This document shows, in pieces, positions 34,695 to 42,400 of a stretch of 64,000 nt of DNA. This DNA comes from Hafnia alvei (GTDB taxonomy: Bacteria; Pseudomonadota; Gammaproteobacteria; Enterobacterales; Enterobacteriaceae). The notes below the pieces were generated by a model. That model saw only the letters and a list, made by a program, of their open reading frames with translations. It made no database searches and was not told where the DNA came from. Both the position numbers and the translations under genes were made by a program. The DNA lies in NCBI RefSeq assembly GCF_034424155.1, contig NZ_CP139992.1:1132012-1196011 (forward strand), written 5' to 3'. The number at the start of each line of letters is the position of its first letter. Positions within the stretch are counted from its first letter, which is position 1.

Positions 34695-34744
34695 TGGGGG
34701 TATTAATGGGGGTATTCTAGGTACAATGGAAACTGATACCCCCA
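34695..34744. promoter_or_regulatory. Integrase arm-type sites: two direct and one inverted copy
   Basis: TGGGGGTATT occurs at 34695-34704 and again at 34707-34716, and the inverted form ATACCCCCA lies at 34736-34744, ending one base before the int start codon. This is the expected arrangement of arm-type integrase sites next to attL, and it could also let Int repress its own gene. Confidence 0.6.
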
Positions 34745-34745
34745 A

Positions 34746-35945
34746 ATGAAACTCAATGCCCGCCAGATAGAGACTTCCAAACCTAAAGAAAAACCATACA
34801 AGCTTGCCGATGGTGGTGGGCTTTTTCTGTTGGTTAAGCCAAACAACTCGAAGCTATGGCAGATGAAATATCGAATAGCTGGACGAGAAAAACTTTTATC
34901 AATTGGTCCTTATCCTGACGTGTCCCTTGCTGATGCTCGCCAAAAGCGACAGGAGGCTAAAAGCATTATTGCTGCTGGTGGTGATCCTAGTCAGGAGAAG
35001 AAAGCAGATAAAATTGCAAAGCAGACGGCTATTAATAACAGCTTTGAAGCTCTAGCCAGAGAATGGCATGAATACAAAAGACCGAACTGGTCTGAGGGGT
35101 ATGCAGCCGACATCCTAGAGGGATTACAGAACGATGTGTTTCCAGCGGTAGGTAAGAGGCCCATAGCAGAGATAAAACCTCTGGAGATGCTTGAAGCGCT
35201 TAGAAAGATGGAAAAGCGTGGTGTTCTCGATAAATTAAAAAAGCTACGGCAAGCCTGCAACCAAATTTTCAGATATGCCATTGTTACTGGCAGGGCTGAG
35301 GTTAATCCAGCAGCTGAGCTTACTGGTGCATTATCTTCGCCAAAAGCTAAGCACTTCCCACATCTGCTCGCAGACGAGCTACCAGCCTTCCTACAGGCAC
35401 TTTCACAATATAGCGGCAGTAGCATTACCAGAATAGCTACAAAGCTCCTGATGCTTACTGGAGTGCGCACGATTGAGCTTAGAGCTGCAATGTGGAGTGA
35501 GTTCGATCTTGATAAGGCTGTGTGGGAGGTTCCCATTGTGCGTATGAAGATGAAACGTCCCCACCTAGTGCCACTTTCTAATCAGGCTCTAGCTCTAATC
35601 GAAGAGCTCCAGCAGATCACCGGTCGGTTTCAGTTTGTTTTCCCCGGACGTAACGATTCCCGAAAGCCAATTAGTGAAGCGAGCATTAATCAGGTGATTA
35701 AACGTATTGGGTATGATGGAAAAGCTACAGGGCATGGTTTCCGGCACACAATGAGCACGATATTACATGAGCAGGGCTTCAACTCTGCTTGGATAGAGAC
35801 TCAATTAGCTCATGTGGACAAGAACAGCATTCGGGGTACGTACAACCATGCTCAGTATCTTGATGGGCGCAGAGAGATGCTGCAGTGGTACGCCGATTAT
35901 ATAGATAGCCTTGAGTTAGGACTGCCAGCCAGAAAGAAGGCTTAA
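34746..35945 (+). CDS. int: Prophage tyrosine integrase (P4 family)
   Basis: 399 residues. The N-terminal arm-binding domain (about 1-90) has KLADGGGLFLLVKPNNSKLW, then a core-binding domain (about 100-190) and a catalytic domain. The catalytic Arg lies in TGVRTIELR, His-x-x-Arg in GHGFRHTMS, and the late His and Tyr in LAHVDKNSIRGTYNHAQY. It integrates the prophage into the 3' end of the adjacent tRNA-Arg. The start is 164 bp after the tRNA, in the same direction. Confidence 0.95.
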   Translation: MKLNARQIETSKPKEKPYKLADGGGLFLLVKPNNSKLWQMKYRIAGREKLLSIGPYPDVSLADARQKRQEAKSIIAAGGDPSQEKKADKIAKQTAINNSFEALAREWHEYKRPNWSEGYAADILEGLQNDVFPAVGKRPIAEIKPLEMLEALRKMEKRGVLDKLKKLRQACNQIFRYAIVTGRAEVNPAAELTGALSSPKAKHFPHLLADELPAFLQALSQYSGSSITRIATKLLMLTGVRTIELRAAMWSEFDLDKAVWEVPIVRMKMKRPHLVPLSNQALALIEELQQITGRFQFVFPGRNDSRKPISEASINQVIKRIGYDGKATGHGFRHTMSTILHEQGFNSAWIETQLAHVDKNSIRGTYNHAQYLDGRREMLQWYADYIDSLELGLPARKKA

Positions 35946-36308
35946 TAGTTCCATTTACTCACGTGCGTAGAAAGTAGGTCGGTTAGGTTGGTTAAGTCGG
36001 TTAATTGTTATGTTTTATAGATATATTAATTAGTTACGTATTAGCATTTAACCGACCATTACCCGACTTTGAGGTGATTTAACCGACTTCATTCATTGTG
36101 GCTGGTTATACATACAGTTTTGATAACTTAATTTGAACTATTCGAACCAATTTTGTGACCTCGGATAATAACTGTGATTTTATACAGTCATTCTTGTTGG
36201 TGGCCTGTGCTGGACTGCTGTAAACTTATATATAACAAGGTTATGCTCAGGTATTCGTCATTAACAATTCTGGCATAGCTCCGATTTGAAGAGAGCACGA
36301 GGTGGTGC
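35946..36308. repeat. Iteron array: three direct 9-mers facing three inverted 9-mers
   Basis: GGTCGGTTA, GGTTGGTTA and AGTCGGTTA are packed head to tail at 35977-36003. The reverse forms TAACCGACC, TACCCGACT and TAACCGACT lie at 36049-36057, 36060-36068 and 36080-36088. Between them is a 45-bp AT-rich core. No reading frame lies in this gap. The layout suits a protein-binding array such as a replication origin or an excisionase/AlpA site; the function is inference. Confidence 0.65.
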
Positions 36309-37010
36309 ATGAGTTGGTTTGCTCTTGATAGGCACGAGGATTTTGTCTCGGCATGGAGCTTGATCTCTGATATCGCAACATTGGAGTCAACAAGCTTGCA
36401 GTGCGCGGCAAGGTTACTAATGAGACTTAATGAACGAGATCCAATTGATGGCTCTTATGCTATCCCTTTTTACGGATACAATGAGTTTGAAGGGTATTTC
36501 ATAGCATCTCCCGATGAGGTCGTACTGTGTATTGATGCGCTTAGGTTAGCTATTACCATGGGGGTAGCTCTGGTACGCGATGATAGTTTTGAGGAGATAC
36601 ACATATCTTTATCTGAAGCACTATCTGCGGGCACAGGCTTGGATTTTTTCTTCAATAAAGGGGATGTCATTAGGGCAATAACTCACATAAGTATTTCTTT
36701 AAATGTTCCTTTAAAATTTCCTAAGTGCCTTCAAAGCAACAAGGTTGAAATCTCATTAGCTAATAAAAATGATAACTTGCCAAAACAATCCACCAAGACC
36801 AGTAGGGCACAGGCTCGTTTCATAAAAACGCTATTATTCTTTACATATAGTGACGAAAAAATTGTCAATAATCCCCGTTCATATTTTGATAATCCAGATA
36901 GTGAAATATGCAGAGATTTCAGAGCAATGGGGCTAAAGCTACCTACTGGTAAAACTGTTCAGAAATGGCTGGAAGATGTTGATATAGACTGGTTAGTTAA
37001 AAAAGAGTGA
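36309..37010 (+). CDS. Hypothetical prophage protein
   Basis: 233 residues, not recognised. It is soluble with mixed composition and an acidic first half. The C-terminal part (TSRAQARFIKTLLFFTYSDEKI ... GKTVQKWLEDVD, about residues 165-230) looks like a helical DNA-binding segment. It lies between int with its iteron array and alpA. Tandem palindromes directly after its stop belong to the alpA promoter region. Confidence 0.6.
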   Translation: MSWFALDRHEDFVSAWSLISDIATLESTSLQCAARLLMRLNERDPIDGSYAIPFYGYNEFEGYFIASPDEVVLCIDALRLAITMGVALVRDDSFEEIHISLSEALSAGTGLDFFFNKGDVIRAITHISISLNVPLKFPKCLQSNKVEISLANKNDNLPKQSTKTSRAQARFIKTLLFFTYSDEKIVNNPRSYFDNPDSEICRDFRAMGLKLPTGKTVQKWLEDVDIDWLVKKE

Positions 37011-37019
37011 CAAAACATC

Positions 37020-37053
37020 TTGGAATATTCCAATACAACTCTGGAATATTCCA
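37020..37053. promoter_or_regulatory. Two palindromic operators 21 bp apart before alpA
   Basis: TTGGAATATTCCAA at 37020-37033 and TGGAATATTCCA at 37042-37053 are perfect palindromes with centres 21 bp apart, that is two helical turns, so two dimers would bind the same face. A single phage regulator probably binds both. Confidence 0.65.
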
Positions 37054-37136
37054 AGAACTTGACGAATTTGAATGATTAAATCCCTCTGTCATCTACAAAC
37101 GTCCAGTATTGAGGACAGAAAAAAACAGGGGGCTAC

Positions 37137-37343
37137 ATGTCACAAGCATCACAATCATTAATCCGCATTACAGAAGTCCAGCGTCGTACCGGATTCGGTA
37201 AGGCGTGGATCTACCGCCTCATGTCTCAAGGAAAATTCCCCGCATCAGTAAAAATCGGTTCGCGGTCTATTGCTTTCATTGAAAGTGAAATTGATGAGTG
37301 GATTAACGCTCGCATCGAAGAATCCCGCAAGGAGGTCGCATAA
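37137..37343 (+). CDS. AlpA-family phage regulator / excisionase-type protein
   Basis: 68 residues with the MerR-like winged helix of AlpA proteins (ITEVQRRTGFGKAWIYRLMSQGKFPASVKIGSRSIAF). P4 Vis and AlpA relatives act as transcription regulators of the integrase or as recombination directionality factors. Upstream are the paired palindromes, which may be its operators. Confidence 0.88.
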   Translation: MSQASQSLIRITEVQRRTGFGKAWIYRLMSQGKFPASVKIGSRSIAFIESEIDEWINARIEESRKEVA

Positions 37344-37442
37344 ACATCCTATGTGCATTATTTGCGAGAGTTTGCGACTGTTTTCATTCATTCTTCGATT
37401 GCCGTCGCGACAGCTAACAAAAGCTTAAACGGAGAATAACTA

Positions 37443-37958
37443 ATGAAACTGAAAAAAAGTCCCTTTGCTGGGGAGGGACAGACTCACTCTAAACCCGTCA
37501 CGAGCGGTATTTTGGTTAATGGTTTACCTATCGAATTAGTTCGCCAATGGATCGAATATCCAACAAAGCAAAGTTTTGCCGTATCGGTATCTACTGAAGT
37601 GCGCCGTCAGTATTACCAGAATGATGCTGCATTTGGTAAGGCTATGCGTGTGGCTGGTTATGTACCGGTTCGTACGAGAAAACTAACTGGAAAGGATGGC
37701 CGCTTTTGGTTGTACCGTGTTACAGGCAAAGACAAGGGGGTTGTCGCAGAGAAACCCGCACCGCACAAGGCTTGTAGCGTAGTTGTCCAGACTATGGCGA
37801 GGCCGCATCCGTGGTTTAAATATATCGCGCTTGATGGCAAATGGCAGTATGTCTACGCCGATCACATCCGTTTTCTAACCAAAAAACGCCACCGCGTTGA
37901 TGGTGTACGTGTGCAAGGTTACACGGCTAAAGACTTGCCGTTGGAGGTATTGGAATGA
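37443..37958 (+). CDS. Hypothetical early prophage protein
   Basis: 171 residues, not recognised. The chain is basic (many Lys and Arg) and without membrane segments, consistent with nucleic-acid binding. Its stop overlaps the start of the next ORF6N gene by 4 nt, so they are coupled. The leader before it (37344-37442) holds TTGCGA repeats of unknown meaning. Confidence 0.6.
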   Translation: MKLKKSPFAGEGQTHSKPVTSGILVNGLPIELVRQWIEYPTKQSFAVSVSTEVRRQYYQNDAAFGKAMRVAGYVPVRTRKLTGKDGRFWLYRVTGKDKGVVAEKPAPHKACSVVVQTMARPHPWFKYIALDGKWQYVYADHIRFLTKKRHRVDGVRVQGYTAKDLPLEVLE

Positions 37959-38578
37959 GTGATTATTTAAATCTGGAAGCTGGCCAGAATGAAATCCTTA
38001 TTCAGCTTAAACAACTTCCTACCTTGGAATTTAATAGCCAACGCTTAGTGACATTCTCAATGATTGATACTGCTCACCAGCGTCCGAAAGGTACGGCGAA
38101 ATCGGCTTTTGGTCGTCATCGCTCGCGGTTCGTTCTGGGGCGCCACTTTTTTGAGCTAACTGGGGACGTAATACGTACTCAGTTGCTTTCAGAATTTTTC
38201 CCGAAGCATACCCGCAAGGGGATTGTAATTACTGAGATGGGCTATCTGTTGTTAGTTAAGCCCTTTCAGGACGATCTATCTTGGCTGGTTCAGGAAGAAT
38301 TGGTGAATGCTTATTTCCGCTGTCAGGAGGCAGTCACTTTCCATCATGTGGAACTACCGTCACTGCAAGAGCTGGCTGCCATTCCGGTTGCTGATGCGCA
38401 AAGTACTGTAACTCGCGCAGACAAGCATTCTAAGCAACTTCATGGATCACAGGGCAGTAATGGCATGAACCTGCGGAAGAAGGAACTCAAAGCCCTGCGT
38501 CCGGCTGAAAAGTTAGTACATGCGATGGGGCAGATTGGTTTCGATAAGTACAAGTGGGAGGTTCAGCATAATGGCTAA
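37955..38578 (+). CDS. ORF6N-domain phage regulatory protein
   Basis: 207 residues. The N-terminal domain (about 15-130) fits the ORF6N/KilA-N-type DNA-binding family: RLVTFSMIDTAHQRPKGTAKSAF, RFVLGRHFFEL, then ITEMGYLLLVKPFQDDLSWLVQ. Members are found in phage regulators and antirepressors. The tail is Lys-rich. It is coupled to the gene before it by an ATGA overlap, and its end overlaps the following Icd-type frame by 8 nt. Confidence 0.75.
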   Translation: MSDYLNLEAGQNEILIQLKQLPTLEFNSQRLVTFSMIDTAHQRPKGTAKSAFGRHRSRFVLGRHFFELTGDVIRTQLLSEFFPKHTRKGIVITEMGYLLLVKPFQDDLSWLVQEELVNAYFRCQEAVTFHHVELPSLQELAAIPVADAQSTVTRADKHSKQLHGSQGSNGMNLRKKELKALRPAEKLVHAMGQIGFDKYKWEVQHNG

Positions 38579-39845
38579 TATCTATGGGGTGTGTCCAGAA
38601 AGAGCCTTGCAGCACAAAGGCTACAGCGATTTTGTGCAGCATACTAACCCTCTTAAAGAGGGGCTATTGCGACTAGTTTTAAACGAGCCTCAAACCTTGC
38701 AGGTAACTATCGGTTACTTACAAAACCAAGCTGCAAATATGCCGCTTGCCTATAGCTCATTGAAAAGTTTTCAAAACCCTAATTCGGGCTTTGCTACTAA
38801 CTTATTGAAAAAGTTCCAGACTGTGAACTTGCAGTCTGCTCAAACTTTGTGCAACTCTTTTAGAGGTGTGCAAATCACAATCGGTGAAACGCCGAGTTTG
38901 AAACTGAAAGCAGATAACTCGTTGATTGGCCTTATCTCTGTTAGAGAACCAGAGTTAGTCAATCCGTTGCTCCAGCTTAATTATCGCGAATCGCGAGAAT
39001 TGGCTAACTCGTTGATCCAGCTTAATTCCGTCGATTCAACGGAATCGGCTAACTCATCGATTATGTCTAAAACCTGCATTGCAGGGACTTCACCTGGTGT
39101 ATTGGTGAAGTTTGATTCGGACAATTTTCCTAGCAGGGATGACACGCAGAATGCGCAGAAAGAAAAAGGCAGCACTGCGAATGCCGCCTTTTTGCATAAC
39201 GTTGATGGGGATCAGTCGTTATCTTGTTTGGCTATCTTGCGCTGGCGTCGTTTGATTTCGCCTCTAGCAGCAGTAACTAAAAAACCAGCTGTGCTTTCAC
39301 CATCTTCCTTAAGTGATTCTATATTTTCCATTACATCATGTGGAATTCGTACAGTTGTCATTTGTGACTTTGCGTTCTTTGCACCGGTTACCATTACTGA
39401 TACTCCTTGGGATTGGTGTATGTCAGTATACGCGAAAAAAATCACAAAAAAAGGCTTGTGGTGTATTTCACTTGAGTATAGTCTTTGTTGTGAAGGTGAA
39501 ATACACCTTATTAACTGCGAAGCCCGAAAGTGCGCTAACACTAATCGGGCTTCTATCCACAATGTTACTGGAGCTAACACTATGGCATTTACTCATAGTA
39601 CCCAAACTCGCCCTAAATTTACATACCTGTTCTTGGGCACCCCAAGTGATTTACCTACCTGCACACCCACTGTTCTTCGTGCTGAGGCTGATACGGAAGC
39701 TGAAGCACGTTCCAAGTTTATTGATTGGGACCTGACATTTGCCGCCCAGATCCGCACGGCTGCACCTTCTCGTCTGCAATTGTTCTCCACCGACGATGGT
39801 TTCATGTGGATCTACGAACAACGTCAGGAGGCCAGCCATGCGTAA
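38571..39845 (+). CDS. Ash/Icd-type ORF (host cell division inhibitor-like), unusual composite
   Basis: An uninterrupted frame of 424 residues from ATG 38571, behind a GGGAGG ribosome site. The last 87 residues (from ATG 39582, which has its own GGAG site) resemble the C-terminal part of Icd-like proteins of P1/N15/P4-type phages. These block host division and lie in an operon controlled by an antisense RNA. The middle encodes 15-residue repeats at 38913-39047, crosses a terminator-like hairpin at 39163 and is opposed by a minus-strand gene. So the upstream part may be a structured leader rather than protein, with 39582-39845 as the real product. Confidence 0.6.
   Translation: MANIYGVCPERALQHKGYSDFVQHTNPLKEGLLRLVLNEPQTLQVTIGYLQNQAANMPLAYSSLKSFQNPNSGFATNLLKKFQTVNLQSAQTLCNSFRGVQITIGETPSLKLKADNSLIGLISVREPELVNPLLQLNYRESRELANSLIQLNSVDSTESANSSIMSKTCIAGTSPGVLVKFDSDNFPSRDDTQNAQKEKGSTANAAFLHNVDGDQSLSCLAILRWRRLISPLAAVTKKPAVLSPSSLSDSIFSITSCGIRTVVICDFAFFAPVTITDTPWDWCMSVYAKKITKKGLWCISLEYSLCCEGEIHLINCEARKCANTNRASIHNVTGANTMAFTHSTQTRPKFTYLFLGTPSDLPTCTPTVLRAEADTEAEARSKFIDWDLTFAAQIRTAAPSRLQLFSTDDGFMWIYEQRQEASHA
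38913..39062. repeat. 45-bp tandem repeats (three units plus a partial), each with its own hairpin
   Basis: Units start at 38913, 38958 and 39003, with a partial fourth at 39048. Each opens with the consensus AACTCGTTGATCCAGCTTAAT and ends in a hairpin with different stem bases: TCTCT/AGAGA, TCGCG/CGCGA and TTCCGT/ACGGAA. The stems change while pairing is kept. The unit length is a multiple of three, so the frame stays open. Confidence 0.75.
39163..39195. terminator. Bidirectional intrinsic terminator inside Icd-type frame
   Basis: AAAAAGGC and GCCTTTTT pair around a 15-nt interior. On the minus strand it follows the YlcI/YnfO-like gene. On the plus strand it would end transcripts from the repeat region. 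Confidence 0.75.
39212..39394 (-). CDS. YlcI/YnfO-family small phage protein
   Basis: 60 residues from ATG 39394, which has a strong AAGGAG site. The sequence (QMTTVRIPHDVMENIESLKEDGES, then TAARGEIKRRQRK) matches the YlcI/YnfO type found in lambdoid prophages, with a ribbon-helix-helix-like start. It is encoded on the opposite strand inside the Icd-type frame and has its own terminator at 39163-39195. It is probably a DNA-binding regulator. Confidence 0.75.
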   Translation of the reverse strand: MVTGAKNAKSQMTTVRIPHDVMENIESLKEDGESTAGFLVTAARGEIKRRQRKIAKQDND

Positions 39846-40008
39846 AGCTAATCGAACTGAACCCGTTGATGCCTTGGGCAAGATCCAAGCATTGGCAGCC
39901 GCGGCCGGATACCTCGTTTCTACTGAACGCGAAACCCAGCTGTGCTTCGAGCTTATTGACCTTATCGAAGGGATCGCTAGCAAAGTGTTGGAGGATGAAG
40001 ATGCCTAA
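39838..40008 (+). CDS. Small hypothetical prophage protein (56 aa)
   Basis: 56 residues from ATG 39838, with an AGGAGG ribosome site. The chain is helical with an acidic C-terminus (ELIDLIEGIASKVLEDEDA) and is not recognised. It overlaps the end of the Icd-type gene by 8 nt and the next gene by 8 nt, so it belongs to the same early operon. Confidence 0.7.
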   Translation: MRKANRTEPVDALGKIQALAAAAGYLVSTERETQLCFELIDLIEGIASKVLEDEDA

Positions 40009-40234
40009 CACCTATATCTATCACACTGACTCAAATGTATTGCTTGGCTTGCAGCGCTCATTAGACCTGATGAATTGCACCCAACTAATCCTCAATAGTG
40101 GCGATAAGAAAATGCAAATGTACGTCCAGTCATTAGTTGATGTTGCTCAGGAATTGACCCAGCAGGCAGTGAACGCACTGGATTTTGGTGAACAGCCACA
40201 GAACAAAGATGAACAGGGGGTGTGCAATGGCTAA
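40001..40234 (+). CDS. Small hypothetical prophage protein (77 aa)
   Basis: 77 residues from ATG 40001, with GGAGG 6 nt upstream. It is mostly helical, Gln- and Leu-rich, and not recognised. It overlaps both neighbours slightly and lies directly before the antirepressor gene. Confidence 0.7.
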   Translation: MPNTYIYHTDSNVLLGLQRSLDLMNCTQLILNSGDKKMQMYVQSLVDVAQELTQQAVNALDFGEQPQNKDEQGVCNG

Positions 40235-41021
40235 GAAAACTGAGCTGGTGGCTGTTGAAGCCAAAGACCTGAAAGTTATCGAATATCGCAACCAGCGTGT
40301 CGTGTCCAATGAGCAGATGGCCAGCGGATACGGAACTGATCCAATCCGCATTCGTCAGAATTATCACGAAAATAAAGACAGATTTGTTGAGGGGAAACAT
40401 TACTTCAAGGTGGTAGGTGCTGAGCTAAATAATTTGCGAGTAGCTTTTAACTACTTACAAATTTCCTCGAAAACTCGGTCATTGATGCTGTGGACTGAAC
40501 GCGGCGCAGCCAACCACGCCAAGATGCTGGAAACAGATCAGGCTTGGGAATACTACAACGACCTGACCGAGTTCTACTTTACTCAGCGTGATGCCAAGGC
40601 ATTACCTGCGCCGGTGGAGCTATCCACGCTGGAAATCATCCAGCTTGCGTTGGAATCTGAAAAAGGCCGATTGGCGGAGAAAGAACGCGCTGATCACGCC
40701 GAACGAACCAAAGGTCAGATTAGCCGCAAGCGTGAGGCATCTGCACTCGGCAAACTAAGCGCCAAAAGTCGCCGCTGTAAGGAGCTGGAAGAGCGACTCG
40801 GTGAAGGTGTTAAACACGCGGCCATCAAGAAAGTCGAGAAGGCTACGGGTGTAAAGGAGACCTACAAGTTTGTTCCGCTGCGTAAGTGGTGTCGTGATAA
40901 CGGTATGGATGCAAAGGATGTAGTGGATGATCGTTGGGGAAGCGTGAAAGCTTGGCCTGCACAAGCATGGTTGGCAGTTTATAACATCGACCTCAACGTA
41001 TTATTTGGGGGTAACCTATGA
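40227..41021 (+). CDS. ant: Phage antirepressor (ORF6N domain)
   Basis: 264 residues from ATG 40227. The ORF6N domain fills about residues 15-110 (RVVSNEQMASGYGTDPIRI, RFVEGKHYFKV, LMLWTERGAANHAKML). A long charged helical linker (130-200) leads to a C-terminal domain ending WPAQAWLAVYNIDLNVLF. In P1 and N15 the ant gene follows icd in one operon, the arrangement seen here. It should counter a repressor and favour lytic growth. Confidence 0.8.
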   Translation: MAKKTELVAVEAKDLKVIEYRNQRVVSNEQMASGYGTDPIRIRQNYHENKDRFVEGKHYFKVVGAELNNLRVAFNYLQISSKTRSLMLWTERGAANHAKMLETDQAWEYYNDLTEFYFTQRDAKALPAPVELSTLEIIQLALESEKGRLAEKERADHAERTKGQISRKREASALGKLSAKSRRCKELEERLGEGVKHAAIKKVEKATGVKETYKFVPLRKWCRDNGMDAKDVVDDRWGSVKAWPAQAWLAVYNIDLNVLFGGNL

Positions 41022-41323
41022 GCCACATCGAAAATGTTTTATCTAGGACTGACTTAGATAAAAATAACATAGAGTCCCTGAAATATATTCGCCAGCATTC
41101 TGAAGCGGCTTACGATGGATTAATCTCGGGGCTTGGTGCTATGGGGAATGCCATATTTTGGGCTTGCGATAATGAAAATTATACCGAGTCGGAAGCAAAA
41201 GAGGACTTACGCGGTATTGGTGAAATGATGATTTATATACCCGGCATTATTGCAGCATTGAAATTCAATGCGGATGAAGCGGACTTTAATATTAAGGAAC
41301 GCGATAAAACACCGAAACGCTAA
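41018..41323 (+). CDS. Hypothetical early prophage protein (101 aa)
   Basis: 101 residues overlapping the antirepressor stop by 4 nt (ATGA). It is acidic and helical, with a central hydrophobic part (GLISGLGAMGNAIFWA, about 35-50). Not recognised. The coupling suggests that it is made together with the antirepressor. Confidence 0.65.
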   Translation: MSHIENVLSRTDLDKNNIESLKYIRQHSEAAYDGLISGLGAMGNAIFWACDNENYTESEAKEDLRGIGEMMIYIPGIIAALKFNADEADFNIKERDKTPKR

Positions 41324-41402
41324 CGCCTATTTTCTTTTAACTATTTTCATTACGGACTCAGTCCGGGGTATCGCTCGGCCTGAATCCGGAGAGGTTCATA
41401 TT

Positions 41403-41771
41403 ATGAATAAAAACATTGAATCAAATCGTAAGCACATTGCTAATGCTTTTGTGGATTATTGCAAGCGTCGTAATTGCGGCCATTCCGTCTGTGTCGTTAC
41501 GGTCGGACGCAAGCAGATTATTTTGGGTGACCTGACGGCTGACGGGGTGCATCGCTGCCTGAAGGACTGCTTTGAGGTTGAGTGCATCAAAAAATACGGA
41601 AAGGCAAGTAGCCAGAGTTTATTGGAGTCGACCTATCCGGGAATGTTGAATAAGGACAATACAAAGCTGACGCCAGAAGGGATTGAATTTATGTCATCGC
41701 TTATGGCTAACGCCGTCGAAATTGCATTAAAGGACCCGAAAGGCAATCACTTTGGATTGGAGATGTACTAA
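41403..41771 (+). CDS. Hypothetical early prophage protein (122 aa)
   Basis: 122 residues from ATG 41403, the first of a coupled run that ends at the SSB gene. Cys residues at about 20, 25, 29, 51, 55 and 60 could bind metal, but no standard finger is formed. The middle (VTVGRKQIILGDLTADGVHRCL) is faintly like part of the 118-residue protein at 42.4 kb, hinting at paralogy. No function is assigned. Confidence 0.65.
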   Translation: MNKNIESNRKHIANAFVDYCKRRNCGHSVCVVTVGRKQIILGDLTADGVHRCLKDCFEVECIKKYGKASSQSLLESTYPGMLNKDNTKLTPEGIEFMSSLMANAVEIALKDPKGNHFGLEMY

Positions 41772-42391
41772 TGAACAATATTATTCATGCCGAATTTGGA
41801 AAAAATAAAGCTGTCGGTAAATACCGTGTAGAGGCTACTACGGATGGCGTCAATATTATGCGCTCCAACCATGAGGGTATATTTGAACGCGTCGATTTAG
41901 TGCCATTTCCCGATGTAATGCGCCGACTGGATGCTGGCGAATGGGAAGAAGAGATCACGTTGTCATTCGATATTATCAAAGCATGGGGCAGTAGCCGAAA
42001 AAGCGCAACGGACAGTGATTTATTACTGCTGTGGCGCTGGCTGATTGCTACCGCATTTATACGTGAGCAGCGCGAGGAAAACGGCACTGAGCGAGTTGAA
42101 TGGCGATCGGGCGAATTCAAGGACTGTGCAATTTATGTCGGCGAACAGGGCAGCATGAATCTCTATCCCCTAGCCGAACGCTTGGCGATGGCGAATAACA
42201 TCGAAGGGGCACTGATTGAGCGTTTTGGCCCCGAGCAGGGTGTCAAAAATGCCATCGATTTTTACACGATGATGGTTGGTAACGATCGTGGGCTATCGAA
42301 GGTCGGGCGTGAAATATTGGCGGATTTGCACGATAGCTTCATTGAACAACTGAACCGTGAAGGTTTACCTACTGCGCCGACGGCTCATTAA
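41771..42391 (+). CDS. Hypothetical early prophage protein (206 aa)
   Basis: 206 residues, starting on the last base of the previous stop (TAATG). The chain is acidic and soluble, with several Trp residues in the middle (LLLLWRWLIATAF), and is not recognised. It lies immediately before the 118-residue gene and the primase. Confidence 0.65.
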   Translation: MNNIIHAEFGKNKAVGKYRVEATTDGVNIMRSNHEGIFERVDLVPFPDVMRRLDAGEWEEEITLSFDIIKAWGSSRKSATDSDLLLLWRWLIATAFIREQREENGTERVEWRSGEFKDCAIYVGEQGSMNLYPLAERLAMANNIEGALIERFGPEQGVKNAIDFYTMMVGNDRGLSKVGREILADLHDSFIEQLNREGLPTAPTAH

Positions 42392-42400
42392 GGAGGAAAT

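Noticed and set aside
38913-39062. CRISPR array
   Set aside because: The repeats are 45 bp without unique spacers, they carry different hairpins, and no cas genes are near.
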